In this document: positions 16,686 to 24,787 of the stretch, piece after piece
Position numbering within the stretch: the first letter of the stretch is position 1
Layout: each line of letters starts with the position of its first letter
Origin: Roseomonas alba
GTDB lineage: Bacteria > Pseudomonadota > Alphaproteobacteria > Acetobacterales > Acetobacteraceae
Length of the DNA stretch: 64,000 nt
Direction of reading: 5' to 3'
NCBI RefSeq assembly: GCF_019430885.1
Contig: NZ_JAHYBZ010000002.1
Location: 558,001-622,000 of the forward strand
The notes under the pieces: model-generated
Told to the model about the DNA's origin: nothing
The model's input: the letters and a program-made list of their open reading frames with translations, nothing else
The model's database searches: none
Translations under genes and position numbers: made by a program

Positions 16686-17407
16686 CCACCTACACCAACA
16701 GCGCCGAGACGTTCGGCTGAAAGCGATAGGCGGACATACTATCCGCCCGTGATGACGGTCCTACCCCGGTTGCAGACAGATCATCACGCCTAACCCACAA
16801 TGTGCCCCCAACTGCCAAGCCGAGTGTCCGGCGGCACTGCCTGGCCCGCCGGTGGAACGCGCACCCCACCCCTGGGTCGTTTCCGCGGCTCCATGGCGAG
16901 GGGGCCTTCAAAAATCGCGGCCGCACCCCTGTAGGCGGGGTCCACGCATAACTCGCCCCGGAAAAGTCGCGGGGGTGGGTGGCGGGCTGGAGGGGGGGCC
17001 TCGAAATTTTCCGGGCGTCGGAAGTCGCGGGGAAGGCCCCCAGTGCCCAACGCCGACCGCCGCGGCGGTCGGCGTTGGGCCAACGTCCGAAACGGCTGGG
17101 GGTTAGACGTGAGGTAGCGCGTCGCTGGATGGCCCGGCAAGCAGGCGGAGAGGCGCCCTGCTAGACCGGGAGGGGTAAACCCTCGGCGGGCCTAGCATCG
17201 GCGCCCTCCGATCTCGGGGCGACCGGGGGCGCAGGACGGTCGGAACGTAGCTGATCACGGGCATGCCTGGGAATCTTGTGCATGGGGGGCTCGCTGTGTC
17301 GCAAGCAGTTGCAGGTAGTCCGCCTGGTCGTCATGTAACTATCTCTCGTGCGCAACTTTGAATCGAGATCCCTGAGCCCCCCGGCTATCGTGCGGCAGGA
17401 GGGCGTG
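16686..17407. other. Non-coding region with G-rich tract, direct repeats and large palindrome
   Basis: No gene is supported in these 722 bp. Features seen: a hairpin GGCGGA/TCCGCC at 16729-16747; an 11-bp direct repeat AAGTCGCGGGG at 16964-16974 and 17022-17032; a G-quadruplex-type run (four tracts of 3 or more G, loops 1-5 nt) at 16971-16998; and a perfect 36-bp palindrome at 17045-17080. Lying just after the small-terminase-like gene, it is a candidate packaging (cos/pac) or second regulatory region. Confidence 0.5.
17045..17080. repeat. Perfect 36-bp palindrome
   Basis: Two 18-bp arms with no spacer, beginning GCCCAACGCCGACC. As RNA it would form a very stable hairpin; as DNA, a cruciform or a dimer-binding site. 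No T-run follows, so simple termination is uncertain. Confidence 0.8.
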
Positions 17408-17884
17408 ATGAGGACATTCGCGCTGCCGTTGATGGCTGCGGCGTTGCTCGGCGGCTGCGTCAGCCACCAGCCTCCTCCGCCCGTTCCGGTGGCGGCGCCG
17501 GCGCCCGGGCCCATCACCTTCGAGCAATGGCGTCGGGAGCGCATCGCCAGTCTGGCCGCGATGGATCCGACTGACGTTCGCCTCGCGCCTGGCATTCGCG
17601 AGGTGGCCACGCGAGCCATACAGGACCGCTACCAGCAGCCCCGCACGCCCGCTGAACGCCAGCGCGCGATGCAGGTCGAGACCGCAATCGTGCAACAGGA
17701 CGTTGTCCGTGCCGGGGGCCGGGGCGGCCCTGCCCGAACGTCGGGCCCCGCGACCGAGAGCCAGCCGCGGGTGCCGAGCTACCAGGGCAATTGCACTCCA
17801 ACGACGCCGTGCGTCGGGCCCCGGGGAGGGCTCTACTACATCACGGCGTCGGGCAACCGGGTGTATCTGAGCCGGCGGAGGTAG
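17408..17884 (+). CDS. Lipoprotein with C-terminal viral-type basic adaptor motif
   Basis: A 158-residue lipoprotein from the ATG at 17408, set by AGGAGG at 17397-17402. The signal peptide ends in ALLGGC (lipobox), followed by a Pro/Ala linker and a helical domain starting ITFEQWRRERIASL. The last 25 residues, GPRGGLYYITASGNRVYLS plus RRR, resemble the short basic adaptor motif (GPRGGxYYxxxSGxxVY) known from large DNA viruses and some phage proteins. It is the last gene of the element and probably a cargo (moron) gene expressed from its own promoter. Function unknown. Confidence 0.7.
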   Translation: MRTFALPLMAAALLGGCVSHQPPPPVPVAAPAPGPITFEQWRRERIASLAAMDPTDVRLAPGIREVATRAIQDRYQQPRTPAERQRAMQVETAIVQQDVVRAGGRGGPARTSGPATESQPRVPSYQGNCTPTTPCVGPRGGLYYITASGNRVYLSRRR

Positions 17885-18115
17885 AGCGGAGCGATCGGCG
17901 GCGTATCCTGGGCCAGGAGCAGCCCTGAGCCACCCGCCGGCTGATTGGGGCCGGGCTGACGGCGGAGGCGAAAGAATGAGCCTCCGGATGGGTTCAGTAT
18001 GAACCGGCATCGGCTTGGAACTGGCAACGCCTACTGAGCATGCGGGTCCGCCAGTCGCACTGCGCGGGGCCCACGAATGCGCTCCCTCCACCTGCCTCAC
18101 CGCCGCCGGCCAGGA

Positions 18116-18208
18116 TTACTCGGCCCGTGCCTCGACCGGCCGCAGCTCGGTCACCTCGGCCGGCTTCTTCGCCAGGAAGGCGGCCCATGCCTCCATGAGG
18201 ACGCAGCG
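18116..18208 (-). pseudogene. Relic of a second P4-type integrase (C-terminal end only)
   Basis: The minus strand encodes about 30 residues, RCVLMEAWAAFLAKKPAEV then TELRPVEARAE, ending in TAA at 18116. This matches the usual C-terminal tail of P4-type integrases and parallels the tail of the integrase at 5526 (ALMKDWADFCDKAPATV). A stop codon lies a few codons upstream and nothing of the catalytic domain remains. The surrounding 17885-18281 stretch has no other supported gene. It points to an earlier element at the same site. Confidence 0.45.
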
Positions 18209-18281
18209 GCATGTGGCTCAAATTGTGGGTCGGCGTCCATTCGGCACCTCTAGATCAGGAATTCCCTCACAGTCCGACAGA

Positions 18282-18298
18282 CACCCCATCCGCCAGTT
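18282..18298 (+). repeat. attR: 17-bp core repeat of the tRNA-Ser 3' end
   Basis: Exact copy of 5364-5380 (CACCCCATCCGCCAGTT). It marks the right end of the integrated element; the sequence beyond is AT-rich and then enters a truncated RTX gene. Confidence 0.87.
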
Positions 18299-18371
18299 TT
18301 CCCCGCCAGAGCGTTGATTTATCAAAAAATATCTGGGTGCTGGGTTTTCTAATCCTCATCTGTACCCCCAA

Positions 18372-18926
18372 GGATTCGCCGGCACCGGCGACGCCCAGGG
18401 GGATGTCTATGTGCAGATCGAGGGCCTGCGCGGCTCCGCCATGAACGATGAGTTGCGGGGGAACGCCCTCGCCAACATCCTGATCGGCGGTGATGGCGAC
18501 GATGCGCTCTACGGCAATGGCGGCGCCGACACGCTGGCCGGCGGCGACGGCAATGACACCCTCTACGGCAATGGTGAGGCCGATACGTTGTCCGGCGAGG
18601 ATGGGGCCGATCGCTTCCGCTTCCTCACCGCCAATGAAAGCCCGGCCGGCGCGCGTGACGTCATCACCGATTTCACGAGCGGCATGGACAGGATCGACGT
18701 CGCCCAGATCGACGCCAGCACCACGACGGCGGGCAACCAGGCTTTCCTCTGGGCGGGGACGGGCAGCTTTATCGGCGGTGGCGTCGCCTCGGCCCGCTAC
18801 GCCACCGTGGTCAAGGGCAGCGTCGATGTGACCTTCGACATCAACGGCGACAACACCGTCGATATCGCCATTCGCCTGCTGGGCGTTGGCAGCCTCTCCG
18901 AAGGCGATTTCCTGCTCTGCTGGTAG
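18372..18926 (+). pseudogene. 5'-truncated RTX calcium-binding protein gene
   Basis: The reading frame opens 70 bp after attR without a start codon or ribosome site and runs to a TAG. It contains four glycine-rich calcium-binding nonapeptides (GGDGDDALYGNGGADTL and GGDGNDTLYGNGEADTL) and a C-terminal domain ADRFRFLTANES...VITDFTSGMDRIDV, typical of type I-secreted RTX proteins. The N-terminal part is gone. A GTG at 18411 could give a 171-residue product, but it lacks a ribosome site. A full-length RTX gene exists at 33357-35237. Loss of the 5' end next to attR suggests deletion at the element boundary. Confidence 0.7.
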
Positions 18927-18931
18927 TCGGG

Positions 18932-18960
18932 GGGCTGTGGCGGCACCTGCCGCAGCCCCT
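18932..18960 (+). terminator. Hairpin downstream of the RTX remnant
   Basis: GGGGCTG...CAGCCCC stem with an inner CGGCA/TGCCG helix, starting 5 bp after the stop codon. It ends in only two T residues, so it is a weak intrinsic terminator candidate. Confidence 0.5.
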
Positions 18961-19056
18961 TGGCAGTCCGCGCCAATCGCGCAGAATGCGCTGCTCAAGA
19001 ACATTGGGGGCAGCGTCGATGCACCACAGGATCGTCACGGCAATGCATGCTCCGGC

Positions 19057-19218
19057 ATGACTGATGGTCCCTTGCCGCTGCTGTCGGCCGTTCAGCTTCT
19101 CCTCATGCTCGTCCCGGCGGTGGCGGCCGTCTTCGCCGCGATGTTGGCGCTGCATGGCGCGGGTGGCGGCCGTTCGCGTCCCACCTCCGCGCCGCACCAT
19201 GCCGGTGCGGCGCCGTGA
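19057..19218 (+). CDS. Possible small membrane protein (53 aa)
   Basis: Short frame with one hydrophobic helix (LLSAVQLLLMLVPAVAAVF) and a basic Gly/Ser/Pro tail. The ribosome site is poor. It fills the gap between the RTX remnant and the DsbA-like gene, but it could be chance in GC-rich DNA. Confidence 0.3.
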   Translation: MTDGPLPLLSAVQLLLMLVPAVAAVFAAMLALHGAGGGRSRPTSAPHHAGAAP

Positions 19219-19267
19219 CCCGCCCGTGCCGATACCGCCACAGCCTGAAACGCGGTAGATTCATCTT

Positions 19268-19927
19268 GTGAACCTTCTCGTCCCGCCCCGTGCCCGCCTA
19301 CAGATCGAGGTCGTCTTCGATCTGGTCTGCCCCTGGTGCTATCTCGGCACACGCCGCCTGCGCCGGGCCTTGCGCGCGCGCCCTGACATCCTGGTCGACA
19401 TCCTCTGGCGGCCTTTCCTGCTGAACCCCGACATTCCCTCGGCCGGCCTGCCCCGCCAGGAATTCATGACGCGCAAATTCGGCGGCGAGGAACGCGCGCG
19501 ACGCCTGCATGCGACCATCGCCGATCTCGGCCGCGCCGAGGGGGTGCCCTTCCGCTTCGATCGCATCCGCCGCATGCCTTCGAGCCTGGATGCCCATCGC
19601 CTGGTGCGTTTCGCCGCGCGCGAGGGCTTGGGCGACGCGATGGTGGACACGCTGTTCCACGGCCATTTCGTCGAAGGCGCGGATCTCGGGCACATGGATA
19701 CGCTGATCCAGCTCGCGACGCGGACCGGACTTGATGGTCCGGCGGTGCACCGATTCCTCGAATCGACGTTGGATGCCGATGCGGTGCATGCGGAGAACCT
19801 TCGCGCCCATCGCCTTGGCATCAATGGCGTTCCCTGCTTCGTGCTGGAAGGCCGCCACGCCATCGCCGGGGCCCAGGAACCCGAGGTTCTGGAGCGTCTT
19901 CTCGACGTCGCCCTGGTCGAAGCGTGA
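19268..19927 (+). CDS. DsbA-family (FrnE-like) thiol oxidoreductase
   Basis: A 219-residue thioredoxin-fold protein with the active-site CPWCY in FDLVCPWCYLG near residue 24. A helical insertion follows, then the cis-Pro region GVPCFVLEGRHAIAGAQ before a final helix, the order of the DsbA/FrnE family. It has no signal peptide, so it is probably cytoplasmic, like FrnE and 2-hydroxychromene-2-carboxylate isomerase relatives. An aromatic-isomerase role is unlikely because CxxC is intact. The start is GTG at 19268. It stands alone, upstream of tRNA-Val. Confidence 0.85.
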   Translation: MNLLVPPRARLQIEVVFDLVCPWCYLGTRRLRRALRARPDILVDILWRPFLLNPDIPSAGLPRQEFMTRKFGGEERARRLHATIADLGRAEGVPFRFDRIRRMPSSLDAHRLVRFAAREGLGDAMVDTLFHGHFVEGADLGHMDTLIQLATRTGLDGPAVHRFLESTLDADAVHAENLRAHRLGINGVPCFVLEGRHAIAGAQEPEVLERLLDVALVEA

Positions 19928-19994
19928 GGATTTCACCGCAGGGTCTTGCGCCCGCCGCGCGCCGCGGTTAGAGAGGCGACCCCGCCGGAACGGG

Positions 19995-20070
19995 GGGCGC
20001 ATAGCTCAGTGGTATGAGCGCCTGCTTGACACGCAGGAGGTCCGTGGTTCGATCCCACGTGCGCCCACCA
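19995..20070 (+). tRNA. tRNA-Val (anticodon GAC)
   Basis: A 76-nt cloverleaf: acceptor GGGCGCA / TGCGCCC, anticodon stem CCTGC/GCAGG with GAC at 20028-20030, T-arm GTGGTTCGATCCCAC, and encoded CCA. No att-like duplication of its 3' end is seen nearby. Confidence 0.96.
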
Positions 20071-20466
20071 TTTTCGGATCACGGCGGATCCACGATCATG
20101 AGTGTTTGTTTATCCCTTGGACGACGGGCGCAACGCATCCGCGCGGCTTGCCTTCACGCCATGCGCTGCTGCATTGGGATCGCTGTCGGTCTGGGCGCGG
20201 TCGCGCTCTGCGCTCCTGGCCCGATGCAGGGCATCGGGCCGCTATCCTCTCATCGGTAGAAGGCGCCTGGCTTTTTCGGTCAGTAGTTGATCGCCCGGGC
20301 CCAGGATCGCGGCGCCGCCGCGATCCGCGAACGCGCGACCGCGCCCAGACCAACCGCAGCGCACGGCGCTGCAGCCCGTGGCGCGAAGGCAGGGCGGCCG
20401 AATGGCCGCCGCCCATCGTCTGAGGGATCAGGCAAATGCCAGCTCTGATCGGCCGCTACGCGGCGA
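20071..20466. other. Intergenic region with an 18-bp inverted repeat
   Basis: No gene is supported in these 396 bp. GTCTGGGCGCGGTCGCGC at 20189-20206 is repeated in inverted orientation at 20333-20350, with weaker similarity extending outwards. Both arms lie 127 bp apart, so this may be two copies of a dispersed repeat. Confidence 0.5.
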
Positions 20467-21267
20467 TCAGAAGCGATAGCGGAAGCCCACCACGAAGCTG
20501 TTCGCGCCTTCCCATACGCCATTGTAGAGGCCGAACATGCCGCTGCGGTGCATATAGCGGAAAGCGACCTCGTACTGCGGATAGTCCGGCAGGGCGAAGG
20601 TGATCTCGGGCGAGAAGAAGTTCAGCCAGGCCGACTGGTTCTGTTCCGGATAGGCGTCCGTGCCGCGTTCGACCTGCGGCAGCCGCGTCACGAAGTCCGG
20701 GCCCATCGACAGACCGAGCGTAGTGTAGACGTAGTTGCTCCAGGGGAAGCCATCGTAGCGTAGATACACCGCGCCCCAGAACTCGCCGCCCTCGGTATCG
20801 CCGAATCGGTAGGCGCTACCGGCTTCCAGATCGACCGTGAAGAAGCGCCAGAAGCGCCCGAGCCGGTACTGCACCGCGCCGCTCAGCAGCGTGTCGTCGC
20901 CCCAGGACCCCGACCACGGCGCGACCATCAGGTCGCGCAGCTTGCCGTCGGCCACCGAGGACCCGACGAACAGCGTTGCCGACCAGGGCCGGGAATCGGC
21001 GATCGCGCGGGCGCGGTCCGCGGGCGACAGGTGGGACAGATCGACCGGCATGCGGGCCGGGGCCGCGGGCGGTGTGACCGCTGCGGGAACCGGCGCCGGC
21101 TCGGACATCGGCGCGGCCGGCGCTGCCGCAGCCGGTGCCGGGCTGGCCGGCAGCGCCTGCTGGCGCGGCGTGGTGATGCGGTCGGGCGGCGGCCCCCCGG
21201 CAACCAGCAGAAGCGATGCGGCGGCCAGGGTCACCAGGCGCGTTGGCCGGGGAAACGCAACGATCAT
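20467..21267 (-). CDS. Outer-membrane beta-barrel protein
   Basis: A 266-residue exported protein: signal peptide RLVTLAAASLLLVAGG, a 60-residue Pro/Ala-rich linker, then alternating aromatic/hydrophobic beta strands ending in the FVVGFRYRF outer-membrane signature (C-terminal Phe). The end (YMHRSGMFGLYNGVWEGANS) loosely resembles PagL-type lipid A deacylases, which have a catalytic HxS, but the other catalytic residues cannot be assigned. It is 73 bp downstream of mfd on the same strand. Function beyond an envelope beta-barrel is open. Confidence 0.65.
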   Translation of the reverse strand: MIVAFPRPTRLVTLAAASLLLVAGGPPPDRITTPRQQALPASPAPAAAAPAAPMSEPAPVPAAVTPPAAPARMPVDLSHLSPADRARAIADSRPWSATLFVGSSVADGKLRDLMVAPWSGSWGDDTLLSGAVQYRLGRFWRFFTVDLEAGSAYRFGDTEGGEFWGAVYLRYDGFPWSNYVYTTLGLSMGPDFVTRLPQVERGTDAYPEQNQSAWLNFFSPEITFALPDYPQYEVAFRYMHRSGMFGLYNGVWEGANSFVVGFRYRF

Positions 21268-21340
21268 GCAGGCAATACCTCGGTCGGGATTCGTATCGGA
21301 TTAGGGCCGCTTCGGTCTGCTGGCAATCGGGGATGCCGCA

Positions 21341-24300
21341 TCATGCGGCGCGTGCACGGCGCACCAGCCGCGCCAGCGCTGCGAGCAAGTCCCGCGCCGC
21401 CTTCACCCGCAGCGGCAGGTCCATCTCCCGCAACAGGGCCAGCTTATGGTCCGGGCGCAGCTTCACCTCACCCTTGCGGGCCGTGACCCAGCCGATCAGC
21501 CCGGCAGGATCGGCGAAGCGGTTGCCGCGGAAGGACAGCACAATGCCCTTCGGCCCGGCATCGAGCTTCTCCACCCCCGCATCCCGGCACAGCCGCTTGA
21601 TGGCGACGACCTGGAGCAGATTCTCGACCTCGGGCGGCAGCGGCCCGAATCGGTCCACCAGTTCGGCGGCCATGGCGTCGTTCTCGCCATCGGTCGCGAG
21701 GCCGCCGATACGGCGATAGAGGCCGAGACGCACCGGCAGGTCGGTGACATAGGTCTCGGGGATCAGCACCGGCAGGCCGAGATTGATCTGCGGCGTCCAG
21801 TCGCGCTCGGAGTCTTCCTCACCCCTGCCCTGCCCCGCCTTGATGTCGGCGACCGCTTCCTCGAGCATCTGCTGATAGAGCTCGATGCCGACCTCGCGGA
21901 TCTGCCCCGACTGCTCCTCGCCGAGCAGGTTGCCCGCGCCGCGGATGTCGAGGTCGTGCGACGCCAGCGTGAAGCCCGCGCCGAGATTGTCGAGCGTCTG
22001 CATCACTTCCAGGCGCTTCTCCGCCGCCGCGGACAGCCGATGCGATTGCGGCCAGGTCAGGTACGCGTAGCCGCGCAGCTTGCCACGCCCGACGCGCCCA
22101 CGGAGCTGATAGAGCTGCGCCAGGCCGAACATGTCCGCCCGGTGGATCAGCAGTGTGTTCACCGCCGGCATGTCGAGGCCGGATTCGACGATGTTCGTGG
22201 ACAGCAGGATGTCGTGCTTGCCGTCGCCGAACTCGGTCATGACGCGTTCGAGCTCGGTCGGCGACAGGCGTCCATGCGCCTGCACGATGCGCGCCTCGGG
22301 CACGATCTCGGCCAGGCGTTCGGCGACCTTCGCCATGTCCTCGATGCGCGGCACGACGCAGAAGACCTGGCCGCCGCGGAAGCGCTCGCGCTGGATGGCC
22401 TCGCGGATCACCACGCCGTCCCAGGGCATGATGAAGGTGCGCACCGCGAGCCGATCGACCGGCGGGGTCGCGATCACGCTCATCTCCCGCACGCCGGTCA
22501 GCGCCAGTTGCAGCGTGCGCGGGATCGGCGTCGCGGTCAGCGTCAGCACATGCACGTCCGCCTTGAGCGACTTCAGCGCTTCCTTGTGCTTCACGCCGAA
22601 ATGCTGCTCCTCGTCCACGATCACCAGGCCGAGATCGGCGAACCCCACCCCCTTCGCCAGCAGCGCATGGGTGCCGACGACGATATTGATGTCGCCGGAT
22701 TTCAGCCCCTCCCTCACTGCCGCGGCATCCTTAGCCGTGACCATGCGGGAGAGCTGGGCAACCTTGACCGGAAAGCCCTCGAAGCGCGTGGTGAAGATGC
22801 GCGCCTGCTGCCGGGCGAGCAGCGTCGTCGGCACCACCACCGCAACCTGGGCGCCCGACATCGCGACGACGAAGGCCGCGCGCAGCGCGACCTCGGTCTT
22901 GCCGAAGCCGACATCGCCGCAGATCAGGCGGTCCATCGGCCGGCCGGCGGACAGGTCTTCCATCACATCGGCGATGGCGCGCGCCTGGTCCTCGGTCTCG
23001 GCAAAGGGGAAGCGGGCGCAGAATTCGTCCCACACGCCTTCGGGCGGTGTCGCCAGCACGCCGTCCTTCATGCGGCGCAGCGCGGCGGTGCGGATCAGCG
23101 CATCGGCCATGTCGCGCACCCGCGCCTTGGCCTTCGCCTTGCGGTTCTGCCACGCCACGCCGCCGAGCTTGTCGAGCGCCACGCCCGCCGTCTCGGTGCC
23201 GAAGCGCGACAGGATCTCGATATTCTCGACCGGCACGAACAGCCGGTCGCCGCCGTCATAGGTCAGGCGCAAACAGTCATGCGGCGCGCCGGACACCTCG
23301 ATGGTGGTCAGACCTTCGTAACGCCCGATGCCATGGTCCTGATGCACGACGAGGTCGCCTTCGGCGATCTCGGTGGCATCCGCGATGAACTGGTCGGCGC
23401 GACGGCGGCGGCGCGGCGGGCGGGCGATGCGCTCGCCGAGGATATCTTGCTCGGCAGTGACGCAGATGCCCTCCGCGACGAAGCCGCGCTCCAGCCCCAT
23501 CACCACCAGGCCGACCACGCCGTCGGGCAGCGCGCGGGCGGCCTTCCAATCCTCGGCCGGGGCTGCGGCGATCGCGTTCTCCCGTAGCAGGTTGGCCAGC
23601 CGTTCGCGCGACCCCTTGCTCCACGCCGCGAGCAGCGGCCGCCGCTTCGCCTTCATCTGCCCTGCCGCCATGGCGCCATAGGCGGTGAAGACGTTCTCGC
23701 CCGCCGTGCGCGCCTCGGTCAGCAGCGGCCCCGGACGCCCGCCGGCTTCGACGCCCTCGGCGCCATCCGCGATCGAGAAAGGCGTGAATTGCAGCAGCGG
23801 GCCGTTCGCCAGCATCGCGCGCCAGCCGGCGCGATCGAGATGCAGGGTCTCCGGCGGCGCGGGGCGATAGGGTACCTCGCCGTCCGCGACGCGCACCGGC
23901 ACGCGGCGGGCCTCGTAATGGTCGGCCACCATCTCGAAGCGGGCCGTCGCGACATCCTCGGCCTGGTGATCGAGGCTGACGGACGCGCCGGGCAGATAGT
24001 CGAGCAGCGTCGCCATGTATTCGTGGAACAGCCCGGCCCAGTGCTCCATGCCGGGGTGCTTCCGCCCCGCGCTGACCGAGACATAGAGCGGGTCTTCCGT
24101 CGCAGCCGCACCGAACAGGTCGCGATAGGCGGTGCGGAAGCGCGCGCGGGACTCCTCGTCGAGGAAGAGCTCGCCGACCGGCCGCAGCCACAGTTCGGGC
24201 ACCACCTTGCCGCTACGCTGCGACGCCGTATCGAAGCGGCGCATGTCCTCGATCTCGTCGCCGAACAGGTCGAGGCGCACCGGATCCGGCTCGCCCGCCG

Positions 24301-24787
24301 GATAGAGATCGACGATGCCGCCGCGCACCGCGTATTCGCCATGTTCCATCACCGTGCCGGTGCGGTGATAGCCATTGGCTTCCAGGAAGGCGGTCAGTGC
24401 CTCGGGCTGGACGCGCCCGCCTTTTTCCAGATGCAGCGTCGCGCCCGCGAAGGTCGCCGGCGGCGGCACCTTCTGCGCGAGCGCATTCACCGTGGTCAGC
24501 AGGATGCGCGGCCGCTTCGGCGCTTCCAGCAGCCGCGTCAGGGTCGCGACGCGCTCGGCGACGATCTCCGGATTGGGCGAGACGCGATCGTAGGGCAGGC
24601 AGTCCCAGGCCGGGAAGCGCAGCAGCTCGACTTCGGGGGCGAAGAAGCCGATCGCCTCGGCCATGCGGGCCATGCGGGCATCGTCGCGGCAGACATGGAC
24701 CACCGGTGCGTCGGTCTCCGCCCGGCGGCGGCACAGCAGCAGGGCGTCGAAGCCCTCCGGCGCGCCATGGACGGTCAGCACGCTCAC
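21341..24787 (-). CDS. mfd: Transcription-repair coupling factor
   Basis: Removes RNA polymerase stalled at DNA lesions and recruits UvrA. The 1148-residue product has the N-terminal UvrB-homology region (LLRFPAWDCLPYDRVSPNPE), the RNAP-interacting domain (VHQDHGIGRYEGL), a superfamily 2 helicase core with GDVGFGKTEVAL and DEEQHFGV, the TRG-type region with QLRGRVGRG, and a C-terminal autoinhibitory domain. The GTG start at 24787 overlaps the sdhE stop (GTGA) and gives the usual length; an ATG 111 bp upstream would add a spurious tail inside sdhE. Coupling with sdhE is common in alphaproteobacteria. Confidence 0.97.
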   Translation of the reverse strand: MSVLTVHGAPEGFDALLLCRRRAETDAPVVHVCRDDARMARMAEAIGFFAPEVELLRFPAWDCLPYDRVSPNPEIVAERVATLTRLLEAPKRPRILLTTVNALAQKVPPPATFAGATLHLEKGGRVQPEALTAFLEANGYHRTGTVMEHGEYAVRGGIVDLYPAGEPDPVRLDLFGDEIEDMRRFDTASQRSGKVVPELWLRPVGELFLDEESRARFRTAYRDLFGAAATEDPLYVSVSAGRKHPGMEHWAGLFHEYMATLLDYLPGASVSLDHQAEDVATARFEMVADHYEARRVPVRVADGEVPYRPAPPETLHLDRAGWRAMLANGPLLQFTPFSIADGAEGVEAGGRPGPLLTEARTAGENVFTAYGAMAAGQMKAKRRPLLAAWSKGSRERLANLLRENAIAAAPAEDWKAARALPDGVVGLVVMGLERGFVAEGICVTAEQDILGERIARPPRRRRRADQFIADATEIAEGDLVVHQDHGIGRYEGLTTIEVSGAPHDCLRLTYDGGDRLFVPVENIEILSRFGTETAGVALDKLGGVAWQNRKAKAKARVRDMADALIRTAALRRMKDGVLATPPEGVWDEFCARFPFAETEDQARAIADVMEDLSAGRPMDRLICGDVGFGKTEVALRAAFVVAMSGAQVAVVVPTTLLARQQARIFTTRFEGFPVKVAQLSRMVTAKDAAAVREGLKSGDINIVVGTHALLAKGVGFADLGLVIVDEEQHFGVKHKEALKSLKADVHVLTLTATPIPRTLQLALTGVREMSVIATPPVDRLAVRTFIMPWDGVVIREAIQRERFRGGQVFCVVPRIEDMAKVAERLAEIVPEARIVQAHGRLSPTELERVMTEFGDGKHDILLSTNIVESGLDMPAVNTLLIHRADMFGLAQLYQLRGRVGRGKLRGYAYLTWPQSHRLSAAAEKRLEVMQTLDNLGAGFTLASHDLDIRGAGNLLGEEQSGQIREVGIELYQQMLEEAVADIKAGQGRGEEDSERDWTPQINLGLPVLIPETYVTDLPVRLGLYRRIGGLATDGENDAMAAELVDRFGPLPPEVENLLQVVAIKRLCRDAGVEKLDAGPKGIVLSFRGNRFADPAGLIGWVTARKGEVKLRPDHKLALLREMDLPLRVKAARDLLAALARLVRRARAA

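Larger units (their letters stand above)
5364..18298. mobile_element. Integrated 12.9-kb element in tRNA-Ser; phage-satellite-like or reduced prophage
   Basis: A 17-bp direct repeat (CACCCCATCCGCCAGTT) occurs at the 3' end of tRNA-Ser (5364-5380) and again at 18282-18298. A P4-type integrase begins 146 bp inside the left copy. Nearly all genes read rightward: integrase, small unknown genes, HTH protein, two ejection-type proteins, membrane protein, GcrA-like protein, PrimPol, RepA-like helicase, putative origin, small-terminase-like protein and lipoprotein. No portal, major capsid, large terminase, tail or CI-like repressor gene is visible. Size, integrase/AlpA/PrimPol/Rep content and missing morphogenesis genes resemble phage-inducible islands and other satellites; the ejection proteins are atypical for those. 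Boundaries are strong; the satellite reading is inference. Confidence 0.85.

Noticed and set aside
16790-17140. Open frames on both strands in the G-rich region (116 aa minus, 84 aa plus)
   Set aside because: Pro/Arg/Gly-rich products caused by G-runs and the palindrome; no ribosome site or family resemblance.
5364-18298. Complete functional prophage
   Set aside because: No portal, capsid, large terminase or tail genes seen in any frame, and 12.9 kb is too small for a tailed phage of this kind.
18015-18317. Plus-strand 100-codon frame running through attR
   Set aside because: Crosses the recombination site and opposes the integrase relic; composition unlike real genes.
19995-20070. tRNA-Val as a second integration site
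   Set aside because: No duplicated 3' end and no integrase downstream within the window.
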